From the NCBI RefSeq assembly GCF_003610695.1, contig NZ_RAQH01000001.1:62001-126000 (forward strand): 64,000 bases of DNA, given 5' to 3'. Made by a program: the position numbers and the translations under genes. How positions within the stretch are numbered: position 1 is the stretch's first letter; each line of letters begins with the position of its first letter. The notes below the pieces were generated by a model. That model had not been told where the DNA came from. It did not search any database and saw nothing but the letters and a program-made list of their open reading frames with translations. This DNA is from Epilithonimonas arachidiradicis (GTDB lineage: Bacteria; Bacteroidota; Bacteroidia; Flavobacteriales; Weeksellaceae). Below are positions 44,344 to 52,493 of this stretch, in pieces.

Positions 44344-44847
44344 ATGAAAACCTTTGAAACCGAAAGATTGATTCTAAAGCCTGCAGCAGTACAAGATGCA
44401 GATTTTTTTCTTGAATTATATAATATGCCATCGTTCATCAAATATATTGGTGACAGGAATCTCCGAACTAAAGAAGATGCGGAAAACTATATTAAAAACA
44501 GATTTCTTCCTCAAATTGAGCGATTAGGTTTTGGAAATTATGTTGTGATTCTGAAAGAGGATAACACGAAAATTGGCGCAGTTGGGATTTTTGAAAGAGA
44601 AGGTCTGGATGTTCTGGATATTGGCTTTTCTTTTTTTGAAAAATACGAAGGTAAAGGGTTCGCTTATGAATCTGCCCACAAACTGAAAGAAGTTGCCGCT
44701 AAAGAATTTGGGGTTCATAAAATCTCTGCAATTACAACCAAAGACAATTTTTCTTCCCAAAAATTAATTGGAAGATTAGGATTGAAGTTCCAGAAAATGG
44801 TAACAATTCCGGAAGATGATGTTGAGCTGATGTATTATGAAAACTGA
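44344..44847 (+). CDS. GNAT family N-acetyltransferase, RimJ/RimL-like
   Basis: A 167-residue acetyltransferase. The N-terminal TFETERLILKP opening is typical of the RimJ/RimL/Acetyltransf_3 subgroup; the acetyl-CoA loop is seen as FFEKYEGKGFAYESA near residue 100. The acceptor (ribosomal protein, antibiotic or small molecule) is unknown. It starts 18 bp after the antiporter and overlaps the GyrI-like gene by 11 bp, so the three may share a transcript. Confidence 0.88.
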   Translation: MKTFETERLILKPAAVQDADFFLELYNMPSFIKYIGDRNLRTKEDAENYIKNRFLPQIERLGFGNYVVILKEDNTKIGAVGIFEREGLDVLDIGFSFFEKYEGKGFAYESAHKLKEVAAKEFGVHKISAITTKDNFSSQKLIGRLGLKFQKMVTIPEDDVELMYYEN

Positions 44848-45316
44848 ATTCAATCTACCTCATCGCATTGAGGTTATTAAGTCAAAAAAGTTAATCGGAT
44901 TCAGCGTTACGACTTCTTTTCAGGATAACAAAACACCGGTGGTCTGGAAGAAGTTTATGATGAGAAGAAGAGAGATCCCAAACCGAATTTCCAACCAATT
45001 ATTCTCGCTTCAAGTCTATCCCGAGAATTTCACTCCCGATCAGTCTTTCAGAAAATTTGCTCTGGCGGAAGTTTCCGATTTCGATAATATTTCAAATGAT
45101 TTTGAAACTTTCGAATTAGAAAGTGGAAAATACTTGGTTTTCATTTATAAGGGTAAAGCGGACAACGGGCCGGAACTGTTCAGATATTTATTTCAAAATT
45201 TCATTCCGGAAAATCAATTTGAGGTTGATCACAGACCACATTTTGAAATTTTCGGTGATGATTACAACCCGAATGATGATTGTGCTGAGGAAGAGATTTG
45301 GATTCCGATAAAATAG
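44837..45316 (+). CDS. GyrI-like effector-binding domain protein
   Basis: A 159-residue stand-alone GyrI-like/AraC effector-binding domain. The pattern RIEVIKSKKLIGFSVTTS, ALAEVSDFDN, LESGKYLVFIYKG and the closing FEIFGDDYNPNDD...EEEIWIPIK is characteristic of the family, which binds small hydrophobic ligands or gyrase. There is no DNA-binding domain. It overlaps the GNAT gene by 11 bp, and its stop abuts the stop of the converging VOC gene (45316/45317). Confidence 0.85.
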   Translation: MKTEFNLPHRIEVIKSKKLIGFSVTTSFQDNKTPVVWKKFMMRRREIPNRISNQLFSLQVYPENFTPDQSFRKFALAEVSDFDNISNDFETFELESGKYLVFIYKGKADNGPELFRYLFQNFIPENQFEVDHRPHFEIFGDDYNPNDDCAEEEIWIPIK

Positions 45317-45706
45317 TTATTCCGTAATTTCGATGATATTATTTTCCGGGTCCAAAATGACACTTTCGTAATAGCCGTCGCCGGTCGTTCTCGGTTCTCC
45401 AACGATTTCGAAACCGTCGTTTCTAAGCCTTTCAGTCAAAGCATCCACTTTCTCCTTACTTCCTGTCGAAAAAGCCAAATGAATCAATCCTAATTTTTGA
45501 ACTTCATTATGATTATTGGCTTCGGTAATATCAGGACGAAACATTATTTCCAAGCGAGAACCATTTTCAAAACTCAGAAAATAAGATTCGAATTTTTTGA
45601 TTCGATTGATATACTTCTCATTAGAAATTGCGTCAAAATAAGTTTCGTAAAAAACCCTCATCTTTTCCAAATCCTTTACCCAAAAGGCAATATGTTCAAT
45701 TCTCAT
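45317..45706 (-). CDS. VOC family metalloprotein, glyoxalase-like
   Basis: A 129-residue vicinal-oxygen-chelate protein. Paired beta-alpha-beta-beta-beta modules start at MRIEHIAFWVKDLEKMRVFY; metal-ligand candidates are His5, Glu53 in RLEIMFR, His76 in LIHLAFS and Glu in IIEITE at the end, as in YaeR/SMU1112c-type lactoylglutathione-lyase relatives. The substrate is unknown. It lies 10 bp downstream of bcp and may be co-transcribed with it. Confidence 0.87.
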   Translation of the reverse strand: MRIEHIAFWVKDLEKMRVFYETYFDAISNEKYINRIKKFESYFLSFENGSRLEIMFRPDITEANNHNEVQKLGLIHLAFSTGSKEKVDALTERLRNDGFEIVGEPRTTGDGYYESVILDPENNIIEITE

Positions 45707-45716
45707 ATTTATTTGA

Positions 45717-46163
45717 TCATTCTAGAATCTGCGCAGCGTGGTCTTTGGTTTTTACTTTGTTGATAACCTGAGTACAAATTCCGTTTTCATCGAAAACAAA
45801 AGTCGTTCTCACGATTCCCATAAACTCTCTTCCCATAAATTTCTTCAACTGCCAAACACCAAATTTGTCAATGATATCGCGATTTTCATCTGCAATGACA
45901 TCAAATGGTAATTCATTTTTTACAGCGAAATTTTTCTGCCGCTTCACAGAATCTGCGCTGACCCCCAATAATTGATATCCTCTCTTTTTCAAAATCGAGT
46001 AATTATCTCTCAAATTGCAGGCTTCAGCTGTACAGCCCGGCGTGCTTGCCTTCGGATAAAAGAAAACAACCAGCTTTTTGCCTTTCAGCTTTTGAGAATC
46101 GATTGGTTCTCCGTTTTGATTAGTTCCTATAAATTCCGGTAAAGAGTCGCCAACGTTCAACAT
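45717..46163 (-). CDS. bcp: thioredoxin-dependent thiol peroxidase (BCP/PrxQ)
   Basis: A 148-residue peroxiredoxin of the BCP/PrxQ class. The peroxidatic Cys is in YPKASTPGCTAEAC, with the resolving Cys five residues later, the usual 1-Cys-spacing of PrxQ. It reduces H2O2 and alkyl hydroperoxides using thioredoxin. Its promoter element (TAAATTTG) is interleaved with that of the divergent nth gene, so the two DNA- and oxidative-protection genes may be controlled together. Confidence 0.95.
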   Translation of the reverse strand: MLNVGDSLPEFIGTNQNGEPIDSQKLKGKKLVVFFYPKASTPGCTAEACNLRDNYSILKKRGYQLLGVSADSVKRQKNFAVKNELPFDVIADENRDIIDKFGVWQLKKFMGREFMGIVRTTFVFDENGICTQVINKVKTKDHAAQILE

Positions 46164-46169
46164 AATTTC

Positions 46170-46177
46170 TATTTTTG
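46170..46177 (+). promoter_or_regulatory. nth -7 promoter element TATTTTTG
   Basis: A match to TAnnTTTG followed by TGC, 21 bases before the nth ATG and only five bases from the opposing bcp element. Confidence 0.5.
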
Positions 46178-46182
46178 TGCTA

Positions 46183-46190
46183 CAAATTTA
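46183..46190 (-). promoter_or_regulatory. bcp -7 promoter element TAAATTTG
   Basis: A minus-strand match to TAnnTTTG, 19 bases before the bcp ATG. The two opposing elements share a 21-bp segment, so RNA polymerase cannot occupy both at once. Confidence 0.5.
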
Positions 46191-46198
46191 CCATCAAA

Positions 46199-46825
46199 AT
46201 GACGAAAAAGCAAAGAGCCAAGATTGTTCAGGAAGAATTAGAAAAATTATATCCTGAAGTTCCTATTCCACTGGATCACAAAGACGCTTATACTCTGATG
46301 GTTGCGGTTGCTCTTTCTGCACAGACGACGGACAAAAAAGTAAATCAGGTAACGCCTTCTCTTTTTGCCGTTGCTGATACGCCTGAGAAAATGGCCAAGT
46401 TGAGCGTTGAAGAAATCAAGGAATTAATCAAAGAAATTGGACTTTCGAATTCTAAAGCGAAAAATCTAAAAAAGATGGCGGAAGTTCTGGTGGAAAAATT
46501 CCATTCCGTAGTGCCACAAACTTATGAGGAGTTGGAAAGTCTGGCAGGCGTTGGTCACAAAACAGCTTCTGTTGTAATGAGTCAGGGATTTGGTTTTCCG
46601 GCGTTTCCCGTTGATACGCATATTCATAGACTGATGACACAATGGAAACTGACCTCAGGGAAAAATGTCGTTGAAACCGAAAGAGATGCTAAGAATCTTT
46701 GGGATGAAAGTGTTTGGAATAAGCTGCATCTTCAGATTATTTTCTATGGACGAGAATATTCGCCTGCAAGAGGTAATAAGGAAAAGGATTTTATTCCGAA
46801 ACTTTTGTTTCCTGATAAAGCCTAA
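46199..46825 (+). CDS. nth: endonuclease III, lacking the Fe-S cluster
   Basis: A 208-residue HhH-GPD DNA glycosylase/AP lyase for oxidised pyrimidines. The catalytic Lys is in LAGVGHKTASVV and the catalytic Asp in FPVDTHIHRL, so it should be active. The start is placed at MTKKQRAK; the TTG eight codons earlier overlaps the promoter. The usual C-terminal Cys-X6-Cys-X2-Cys-X5-Cys cluster loop is absent: the chain ends YGREYSPARGNKEKDFIPK and has no cysteine anywhere. Cluster-free Nth proteins exist, but this is worth noting. Its stop overlaps the converging HPP gene by four bases. Confidence 0.93.
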   Translation: MTKKQRAKIVQEELEKLYPEVPIPLDHKDAYTLMVAVALSAQTTDKKVNQVTPSLFAVADTPEKMAKLSVEEIKELIKEIGLSNSKAKNLKKMAEVLVEKFHSVVPQTYEELESLAGVGHKTASVVMSQGFGFPAFPVDTHIHRLMTQWKLTSGKNVVETERDAKNLWDESVWNKLHLQIIFYGREYSPARGNKEKDFIPKLLFPDKA

Positions 46826-47421
46826 TGATTTCTCTTTAGCATTCTTCTCATATGGAAATATTTGGTTTGTCTGATATGATGCGGATACTTCCTTCCTTTT
46901 GGAATATTATTGAAAATCAAAGCCATCGTTAATAAAATCAAAACGCCACTCAAAACCGGAGATACAGCATACCAATATCCCAATTCCTGAATTTTCCCGG
47001 CCGGAAGAACAGCAATCAAAGCTGTTGCACCACCCGGCGGATGCATTGTCTTGGTAATCTGCATCACGACAATAGAAGAAGCGACTGCAATAGATGCACT
47101 CAGCCAAAGGATATCCGGCAAGAATTTATAGGCTGTAACACCAACCAATGCTGATAAAATGTGTCCGCCAATCAAGTTTCTTGGTTGGGCTAAAGGACTA
47201 TTTACAGCTCCGTAAACCAAAACACTGGAAGCTCCGAATGAGCCAATCAGAAATACATTTTCAATTTCAGTCAAATGTTGAGATTGTAAAAATGCAATCA
47301 ATCCAATCCCGAAAAAAGCACCAAGAAACGACCAAAAATGGTCTTTGAAGTCAACAAGGGTTTCCTGATAAAAGATATATTTCGTATGTCTTAGTCTTCT
47401 TTTGATTTGTTTCTTCATCAT
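46822..47421 (-). CDS. HPP family membrane protein
   Basis: A 199-residue inner-membrane protein with about four to five hydrophobic segments and the family motif MHPPGGATAL. Some HPP proteins have been linked to nitrite transport; that role is not shown here. The N-terminal 20 residues are basic. It starts right after the DUF885 stop (TAA or TGA followed by ATG at 47421/47422), so the two are co-transcribed. Confidence 0.88.
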   Translation of the reverse strand: MMKKQIKRRLRHTKYIFYQETLVDFKDHFWSFLGAFFGIGLIAFLQSQHLTEIENVFLIGSFGASSVLVYGAVNSPLAQPRNLIGGHILSALVGVTAYKFLPDILWLSASIAVASSIVVMQITKTMHPPGGATALIAVLPAGKIQELGYWYAVSPVLSGVLILLTMALIFNNIPKGRKYPHHIRQTKYFHMRRMLKRNH

Positions 47422-49218
47422 TTATCTCTTTGCCCAAAGTTCCATTTTACGTTCCAAAACTTCCAACGGAAGACAACCTTGGCTCAAAACCTCATCGTGG
47501 AAAGACGCCAGATTAAACTTCTTTCCCTGCTGTTTTTGATATTTATCTCTCAATTCTCTTATTTTCATCGAACCAGCTTTGTAGCTCAGCGCTTGTCCCG
47601 GCAACGCCATATAACGCTCCACTTCTGCAGTTGCTCCAGCTTCGTCATAAGCTACATTACTCAGGAAATATTTGATGGCTTCTTCTCGTGACATTTGTCC
47701 TGTGTGGATTCCTGTATCAATTACCAGACGAACAGCTCTCAACATTTCATCACTCAAAGAACCTAATTTTTGATACGGATCAGTATAAAGCCCGAATTCC
47801 GGACCAAGCGATTCGCAATACAAAGCCCAGCCTTCACCGTAAGCACCAATCCAGCCGAATCTCATAAACTTTGGCAACTTGGTATTTTCCTGTTGCAAAG
47901 AAACCTGATAATGATGACCCGGAATAGCCTCGTGAAGAAAAAGAGATTCCATCCCGGAAGTCACATTGAACTTCTTCGGGTCGGGAATCGGTATGTAAAA
48001 AATCCCGGGACGTTTTCCATCCGCACTTCCCTGTATGTATTCTGCACTTGCACTTGCTTCACGGTATTTTTCGGTTTGACGAATTTCGAAAGGACTTTTT
48101 GGAGTCACATTAAACATCGTTTTCAGCTTCGGAGTAATTTTATCCAAGATTGATTGAAAGCCTGCCAAAACTTCTTTTGAGGTCTGATAAGGCATTGCTT
48201 TCGGGTCAGTTTTTACGTGATTCAGAAACTCTTCCAGAGAACCTTTGAAGCCAACCTGGTTCTTCACTTTTTCCATTTCTTTACGAAGTCTTTCCACTTC
48301 CTTTAGTCCGGTCTGGTGAATGTCATCCGGAGCTTTATCTGTCGTTGTCCAGCTTTTCACGTAGTATGCGTAAACATTACTCCCGTTTGGCAAGGCATTA
48401 TAACCATCTGTAGTTCTGGCCTTTGGCAGATATTCTTTCTCAAGAAAATCAGCCATTTTCACGTAAGCAGGAATGATCTTATTTTTGATCGCATCCTGAT
48501 AAAGCTTCGCATATTTGTTAGCAATAACCGGCTTGAAATCTTTTGGCAGATTCCTGATCGGCCCGTAAAAAATATTTTTTTCGATTTCGAAAGTTGTGAT
48601 TTCTTCGGCTTTCATTTGTGGAATCATTTTCACAACCAACGATTTTGGAAGTACGACATTATTTTTGATTCCGGCGCGGAAATTTTCAATGGCAGAATCC
48701 ATCCAGACCGGAAACTGTTCTATCCTTTTCAGCCAATTGTCATAATCTTTTTCTGTTTTGAATGGCTGAACGCCCGTTCCGCTTCCCAACATCGGAAAAG
48801 TCAAAGGCAAACCATCAAACTGCGTAAAAGGAATATATTCTGGGTGATAGGCGTAACGTTCCTGTTTGTCGATCAATGTATATTCCAGAACATCAAAAAC
48901 CACTTTCTGGTCGTTATCCAAACTATTATAATCGATTGATTTTAATTGATTCTGAACCGAGTTATAAAATGCAATTTCTTTTTTGATAAAATCCTGACTC
49001 AGATTATCCGGTAAAAGATCATTATATCTCTCATCACCTTGCGATGTTGCTTCCAAAGGATATAATTTCAAATATTCTTCGTAATAATTGGCGGCAATAG
49101 AGTCCAGATCAGATGATGAAGGATAAGTATTTTTAAGAATTGGAGAATCTCCTTTTTTACAGGAAATAACAGAGAAAACCAATGCGAAAAGAAAAGTAAT
49201 TTTATAAAAAGAATTCAT
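47422..49218 (-). CDS. DUF885 family lipoprotein, probable metallopeptidase
   Basis: A 598-residue lipoprotein (lipobox SVISC at residues 16-20). DUF885 proteins are predicted zinc peptidases; the motif HEAIPGHHYQVS near residue 420 is the HExxxxHxx zinc-binding region, with a distal Glu in the EGWALYCESLG segment. The C-terminal GQALSYKAGSMKIRELRDKY segment is also conserved. The substrate is unknown. It abuts the HPP gene downstream. Confidence 0.9.
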   Translation of the reverse strand: MNSFYKITFLFALVFSVISCKKGDSPILKNTYPSSSDLDSIAANYYEEYLKLYPLEATSQGDERYNDLLPDNLSQDFIKKEIAFYNSVQNQLKSIDYNSLDNDQKVVFDVLEYTLIDKQERYAYHPEYIPFTQFDGLPLTFPMLGSGTGVQPFKTEKDYDNWLKRIEQFPVWMDSAIENFRAGIKNNVVLPKSLVVKMIPQMKAEEITTFEIEKNIFYGPIRNLPKDFKPVIANKYAKLYQDAIKNKIIPAYVKMADFLEKEYLPKARTTDGYNALPNGSNVYAYYVKSWTTTDKAPDDIHQTGLKEVERLRKEMEKVKNQVGFKGSLEEFLNHVKTDPKAMPYQTSKEVLAGFQSILDKITPKLKTMFNVTPKSPFEIRQTEKYREASASAEYIQGSADGKRPGIFYIPIPDPKKFNVTSGMESLFLHEAIPGHHYQVSLQQENTKLPKFMRFGWIGAYGEGWALYCESLGPEFGLYTDPYQKLGSLSDEMLRAVRLVIDTGIHTGQMSREEAIKYFLSNVAYDEAGATAEVERYMALPGQALSYKAGSMKIRELRDKYQKQQGKKFNLASFHDEVLSQGCLPLEVLERKMELWAKR

Positions 49219-49373
49219 CCTATAAAGATTTGATATTGTAAAGATAAGATTTTAATGGTATAAATTTTCCTGACTAATTCTATCAGTATTAATACAATAT
49301 CAAAAGATTTGATGATTTTTGATATTAATATTAAAATTAATTAGCAAAAATTTTCCAAATTCATTCAATTTTT

Positions 49374-49381
49374 TATCTTTG
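49374..49381 (+). promoter_or_regulatory. -7 promoter element of the acidic-protein gene
   Basis: TATCTTTG matches TAnnTTTG, 48 bases before the ATG at 49430. It could drive the run through the TonB/ExbB cassette. Confidence 0.5.
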
Positions 49382-49429
49382 TTCAACACAATTTAAAAAT
49401 TTATCATTTCATAATTTATTATCCTTACA

Positions 49430-49888
49430 ATGAAAGGAATATTAAAGATTTATCATCCAGAGGAAACTCTGAAATATTTTATCAAGAGTACTTATTGCAA
49501 ATCCGTTTATAGCAACAAGCAGAATTTTTTGGAGGTAGAAGTTATAACAGATGATTCTCTCGATCACGTGGATGATGATTCTCTACAGTATAATTTCCCA
49601 CAGATTTCACTTAACGTTTTCGATTTTCCGATCACAACTTCTGAACTGGAAGGGCAAACCTTTGTTGTAGAAGACACGGATGATGACACTTATACAGAAG
49701 CAGATCTGTTTGATGATGAAGAAGCTTTCTTATATGATAACAAATTAGTCTTTGATAAAAACGAAAACGATGACCTGCAACTTTGCTGGACAGGAAACAT
49801 TACAGATTTTTACACGGGCTCTGATGATCCAATCGCATTCAAACTCAAATGTAATTTCCGCCAGGACGACATCGAGGTAGACGACTAA
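49430..49888 (+). CDS. acidic cytoplasmic protein of unknown function
   Basis: A 152-residue protein without a signal peptide and very rich in Asp and Glu (for example VEDTDDDTYTEADLFDDEEA). The N-terminal 30 residues (MKGILKIYHPEETLKYFIKS) are basic to neutral and may be a separate strand-helix unit. I do not recognise the family. It precedes the TonB/ExbB cassette by 75 bp in the same direction and has a good promoter element; a link to that cassette is only positional. Confidence 0.7.
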   Translation: MKGILKIYHPEETLKYFIKSTYCKSVYSNKQNFLEVEVITDDSLDHVDDDSLQYNFPQISLNVFDFPITTSELEGQTFVVEDTDDDTYTEADLFDDEEAFLYDNKLVFDKNENDDLQLCWTGNITDFYTGSDDPIAFKLKCNFRQDDIEVDD

Positions 49889-49963
49889 TTTTTTCCGGAA
49901 AATAATATTTATATTTACCAGTCGTTATAAAAGTTAAGTTATAACGTAAACAAGCTATTTCCA

Positions 49964-50893
49964 ATGTATCAGGATCTGGATGATATTATTTTCGAAGACA
50001 GACATAAAGCTTATGGCGCTTATGCGTTCCGTAAACATTATGATTTCACGCTTACCAAAGCTTTGGTTGTAGGGATTTTTTTGTTTTCGGTTTTATTTTT
50101 TATTCCTATTTCCTTTATAAAAACGCAAAAGAAAACCGCTGCAAATAGCGAGAAGATCATTCCTATTGATTTGACAGAAATGCGTATCAATTATGGCGAC
50201 AACAGAAACGGAAAAGGACTTGAAGAACCAAAAGAGGAAGAAGGAAGTCCGGCTCCAGTCGTAGAAAAAAAACAGGAAAAAGAAATCGTTACCGAAGTTG
50301 CAAAAGCTGCCAAGGAAAAAGTCGAAAAAGATATTCCTGAAGATACAGTTCCCATCCCAACCAGAACTAAAAATCCACCTGTAGCTACTAAGAAAGCTAA
50401 TGATAAAGCCAACACTCCGGCTGTTGCTAATTCCACTAAAAATACGACCGGAAAAACCAACGCAAAAGGCGATATCAAAAAAGAAAATGCAACTGGTGAT
50501 GGCCGTGGAAATGCGGCAATCGGTAATCTTTTAAAAGGCAGAGGAACAAAATCCGGCTCACAAGGTAACGGAACCGGACCTGGCAATTATGGCGATCCAT
50601 TAGGCGGTGATGGTGATGGAACAAGTCTGATTGGTGTGGATAGAAAATTAGTCGGTTTCATTCCCGGAACTATGGGAAGAGGCGGAGCACAGCCTAGTCA
50701 CGATTGTTCTGCAAGCGGAAGCATTACAATTTCTTATACCGTTGACAAATCCGGAAAAGTGACTTCTGCAAGACGATTAAGCGGTGTTTCCGATCCTTGT
50801 GTAATGAATACCGCTGTAAGCTGGGTAAAGCAATATGTAAAAGCTGAGGCTGCCAGCGTCTCTTCGAAAGGAACTTATAAAATTGTTTTCTAA
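49964..50893 (+). CDS. TonB-like energy transducer with long periplasmic linker
   Basis: A 309-residue protein with a cytoplasmic DRHKAYGAYAFRKHYD opening typical of Bacteroidota TonB proteins, one membrane helix at residues 33-50, and a Lys/Pro/Glu-rich linker with an Asn/Gly-rich segment up to about residue 215. The C-terminal 80 residues are a TonB-like domain (ISYTVDKSGKVTSARRLSG). Two Cys (SHDC and SDPC) occur at places matched by the second TonB-like protein at 51643, suggesting a disulfide. It is followed by an ExbB-like gene. The outer-membrane partner is unknown. Confidence 0.85.
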   Translation: MYQDLDDIIFEDRHKAYGAYAFRKHYDFTLTKALVVGIFLFSVLFFIPISFIKTQKKTAANSEKIIPIDLTEMRINYGDNRNGKGLEEPKEEEGSPAPVVEKKQEKEIVTEVAKAAKEKVEKDIPEDTVPIPTRTKNPPVATKKANDKANTPAVANSTKNTTGKTNAKGDIKKENATGDGRGNAAIGNLLKGRGTKSGSQGNGTGPGNYGDPLGGDGDGTSLIGVDRKLVGFIPGTMGRGGAQPSHDCSASGSITISYTVDKSGKVTSARRLSGVSDPCVMNTAVSWVKQYVKAEAASVSSKGTYKIVF

Positions 50894-50997
50894 AATTCCT
50901 ATTAATAATCATTTTTCGTAAATTTTTCCATAATCTGTTCGGATTAATCATCAACTAATTCATAAATTTGAAACTGTTAAAAAGCAAATAAAAAACT

Positions 50998-51639
50998 ATG
51001 GTAAATCAAAATATTTCTATCTGGGAATTCTTATTTGGAGGAGGCTTGTTAAGTGTTTCTCTTATCATTATTCTTATATTTTCGGGAATTGCAGCCATCG
51101 TTTTTTTTGGACAGAAATTATATTCGCTTAACCGGGAAAACCAGGTTGATCCTTATTTACTTAAAAACGTCAACGACCTTCTCAATGACGGAAGAATCCA
51201 GTCGGCAATTGATTTTTGCAGAAGAGACAATTCTCCCGAATCCAGAAGCGTGGAAAAAGGACTTTCCAGATTGGGAAGACCTGTGAGTGAAATTGCCAAC
51301 GCAATGGAAACCCACGCACAAATAGAACTGAACAAAGCTGAAAAAAATATCGGTTTCCTGGCAACGCTGTCCGGCGCTGCGCCTATGTTGGGACTTCTTG
51401 GCGGTGTTCTGATTCTGGCCTCGACTTTCGGAACATTATCAAAAACAGAAACTGTTGTTGCTCAGAATCTTTTAGCAGCCGATTTTTATAAAGCTTTGGC
51501 ACCTTCGGTTGTAGGCCTGATTGTCGGATTTTTAGCTTATATCTTTCATAATATTTTAGTTGGCAAAGTGGATTATCTGTTGATGAAAATTCAGTATCAT
51601 ACCAATGAGTTTTTAGACATTATCAACAAACCTTCCTAA
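50998..51639 (+). CDS. MotA/TolQ/ExbB proton-channel protein
   Basis: A 213-residue ExbB/TolQ-family subunit with three hydrophobic segments (residues 14-38, about 118-145 and about 165-190). The conserved LATLSGAAPMLGLLGGV segment and the PSVVGLIVGFLAYI helix carry the Thr/Ser-lined channel. ExbB pentamers surround ExbD helices and energise TonB using the proton gradient. There is no ExbD gene next to it; the following gene has an ExbD-like N-terminus and a TonB-like C-terminus. Confidence 0.9.
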   Translation: MVNQNISIWEFLFGGGLLSVSLIIILIFSGIAAIVFFGQKLYSLNRENQVDPYLLKNVNDLLNDGRIQSAIDFCRRDNSPESRSVEKGLSRLGRPVSEIANAMETHAQIELNKAEKNIGFLATLSGAAPMLGLLGGVLILASTFGTLSKTETVVAQNLLAADFYKALAPSVVGLIVGFLAYIFHNILVGKVDYLLMKIQYHTNEFLDIINKPS

Positions 51640-51642
51640 GAG

Positions 51643-52284
51643 ATGGAATTCCGAAGAAGAACCAAAAAATTATCCGGATTGCCAATTGCGTTCTACGTGG
51701 TTGCGCTGTTATTTTTTGTGCTTTTATTTTCGTTCAATTCTCTTTATTACAAAGCATCTGAGCAACCAAAACCTGTTGTTGTAGAAACTCCAAAACCAAT
51801 AGAAGAACCAAAAGCGGATTCTATTATAAAGCCAGAGATCTATGTTCCAGATGTGGAAGTTTTACCACCTGATACCGTTTCTATTGCTAAGGAAACTCCA
51901 GTTGTTAAAGAAGAAAAAAAAGAACCTTTAAAAGCTGAAAAAGCAGATACGAAACTTTCCAAAAAAGACGAGAAAAAAGAAACTGCAACTCCGGATTCAA
52001 AAGATAACAAAATCACCAAAATAGGAAAAGACCGCGCACTTACAGCTTTTATTCCCGGAACTATGGGAAAAGCAGGGAAATTACCGTCTCATAATTGTAA
52101 AACTAAAGGTCAGCTCGTTATGTTTTTCACGATGGACAAAGCCGGAAATGTGACTAAAGCAGGACGAAGCAGCGGAATCAAAGACGCCTGTAATATTACA
52201 GCTGCTGTTATCTGGATGAAACAATATGTGAAAGCTAAAAAATCTCAGAATACTTCTCAGGGAACTTATACGATTGTGTTTTAA
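51643..52284 (+). CDS. TonB-like protein in the ExbD position
   Basis: A 213-residue bitopic protein starting MEFRRRTKKLSG, the same kind of opening as ExbD, followed by one membrane helix (residues 14-33) and a Pro/Lys/Glu-rich linker. The C-terminal 80 residues are closely related to those of the TonB at 49964, sharing FIPGTMG, WMKQYVKA versus WVKQYVKA, the two cysteines and the GTYxIVF end. The helix IAFYVVALLFFVLLFSF has no Asp, while ExbD needs one for proton transfer. It starts three bases after the ExbB stop. It may be an ExbD-TonB hybrid or a TonB duplicate. Confidence 0.8.
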   Translation: MEFRRRTKKLSGLPIAFYVVALLFFVLLFSFNSLYYKASEQPKPVVVETPKPIEEPKADSIIKPEIYVPDVEVLPPDTVSIAKETPVVKEEKKEPLKAEKADTKLSKKDEKKETATPDSKDNKITKIGKDRALTAFIPGTMGKAGKLPSHNCKTKGQLVMFFTMDKAGNVTKAGRSSGIKDACNITAAVIWMKQYVKAKKSQNTSQGTYTIVF

Positions 52285-52319
52285 TTGTTTTGGGCGCCAA
52301 ATTCCAGCTGTCACTACTC

Positions 52320-52367
52320 GCTTTTTTATTTTCACCACGCTTTTCCCATCAGAAAAATAAAAAGAGC
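52320..52367. other. A/T-rich hairpin in the gap before folC
   Basis: GCTTTTTTATTTT (52320-52332) can pair with AAAATAAAAAGAGC (52354-52367). It follows the TonB-like gene and could end that transcript, though the stem is A/T-rich. The 52285-52493 gap also has an unusual GGGCGCC...GGGGCGC segment that looks like a dispersed noncoding sequence. Confidence 0.4.
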
Positions 52368-52469
52368 TCAAACATGCCGTTCCATCTGGGGCGCAGCTTG
52401 TCTTGAATTTACACTCTTTGTCAGAATATAAATTTTTTACATTTTAATTTAGAATTGCAAGGGTTGTCT

Positions 52470-52477
52470 TAAATTTG
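52470..52477 (+). promoter_or_regulatory. folC -7 promoter element TAAATTTG
   Basis: A match to TAnnTTTG followed by TA, 17 bases before the folC ATG. Confidence 0.5.
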
Positions 52478-52493
52478 TATTTCATTTTGAAAT

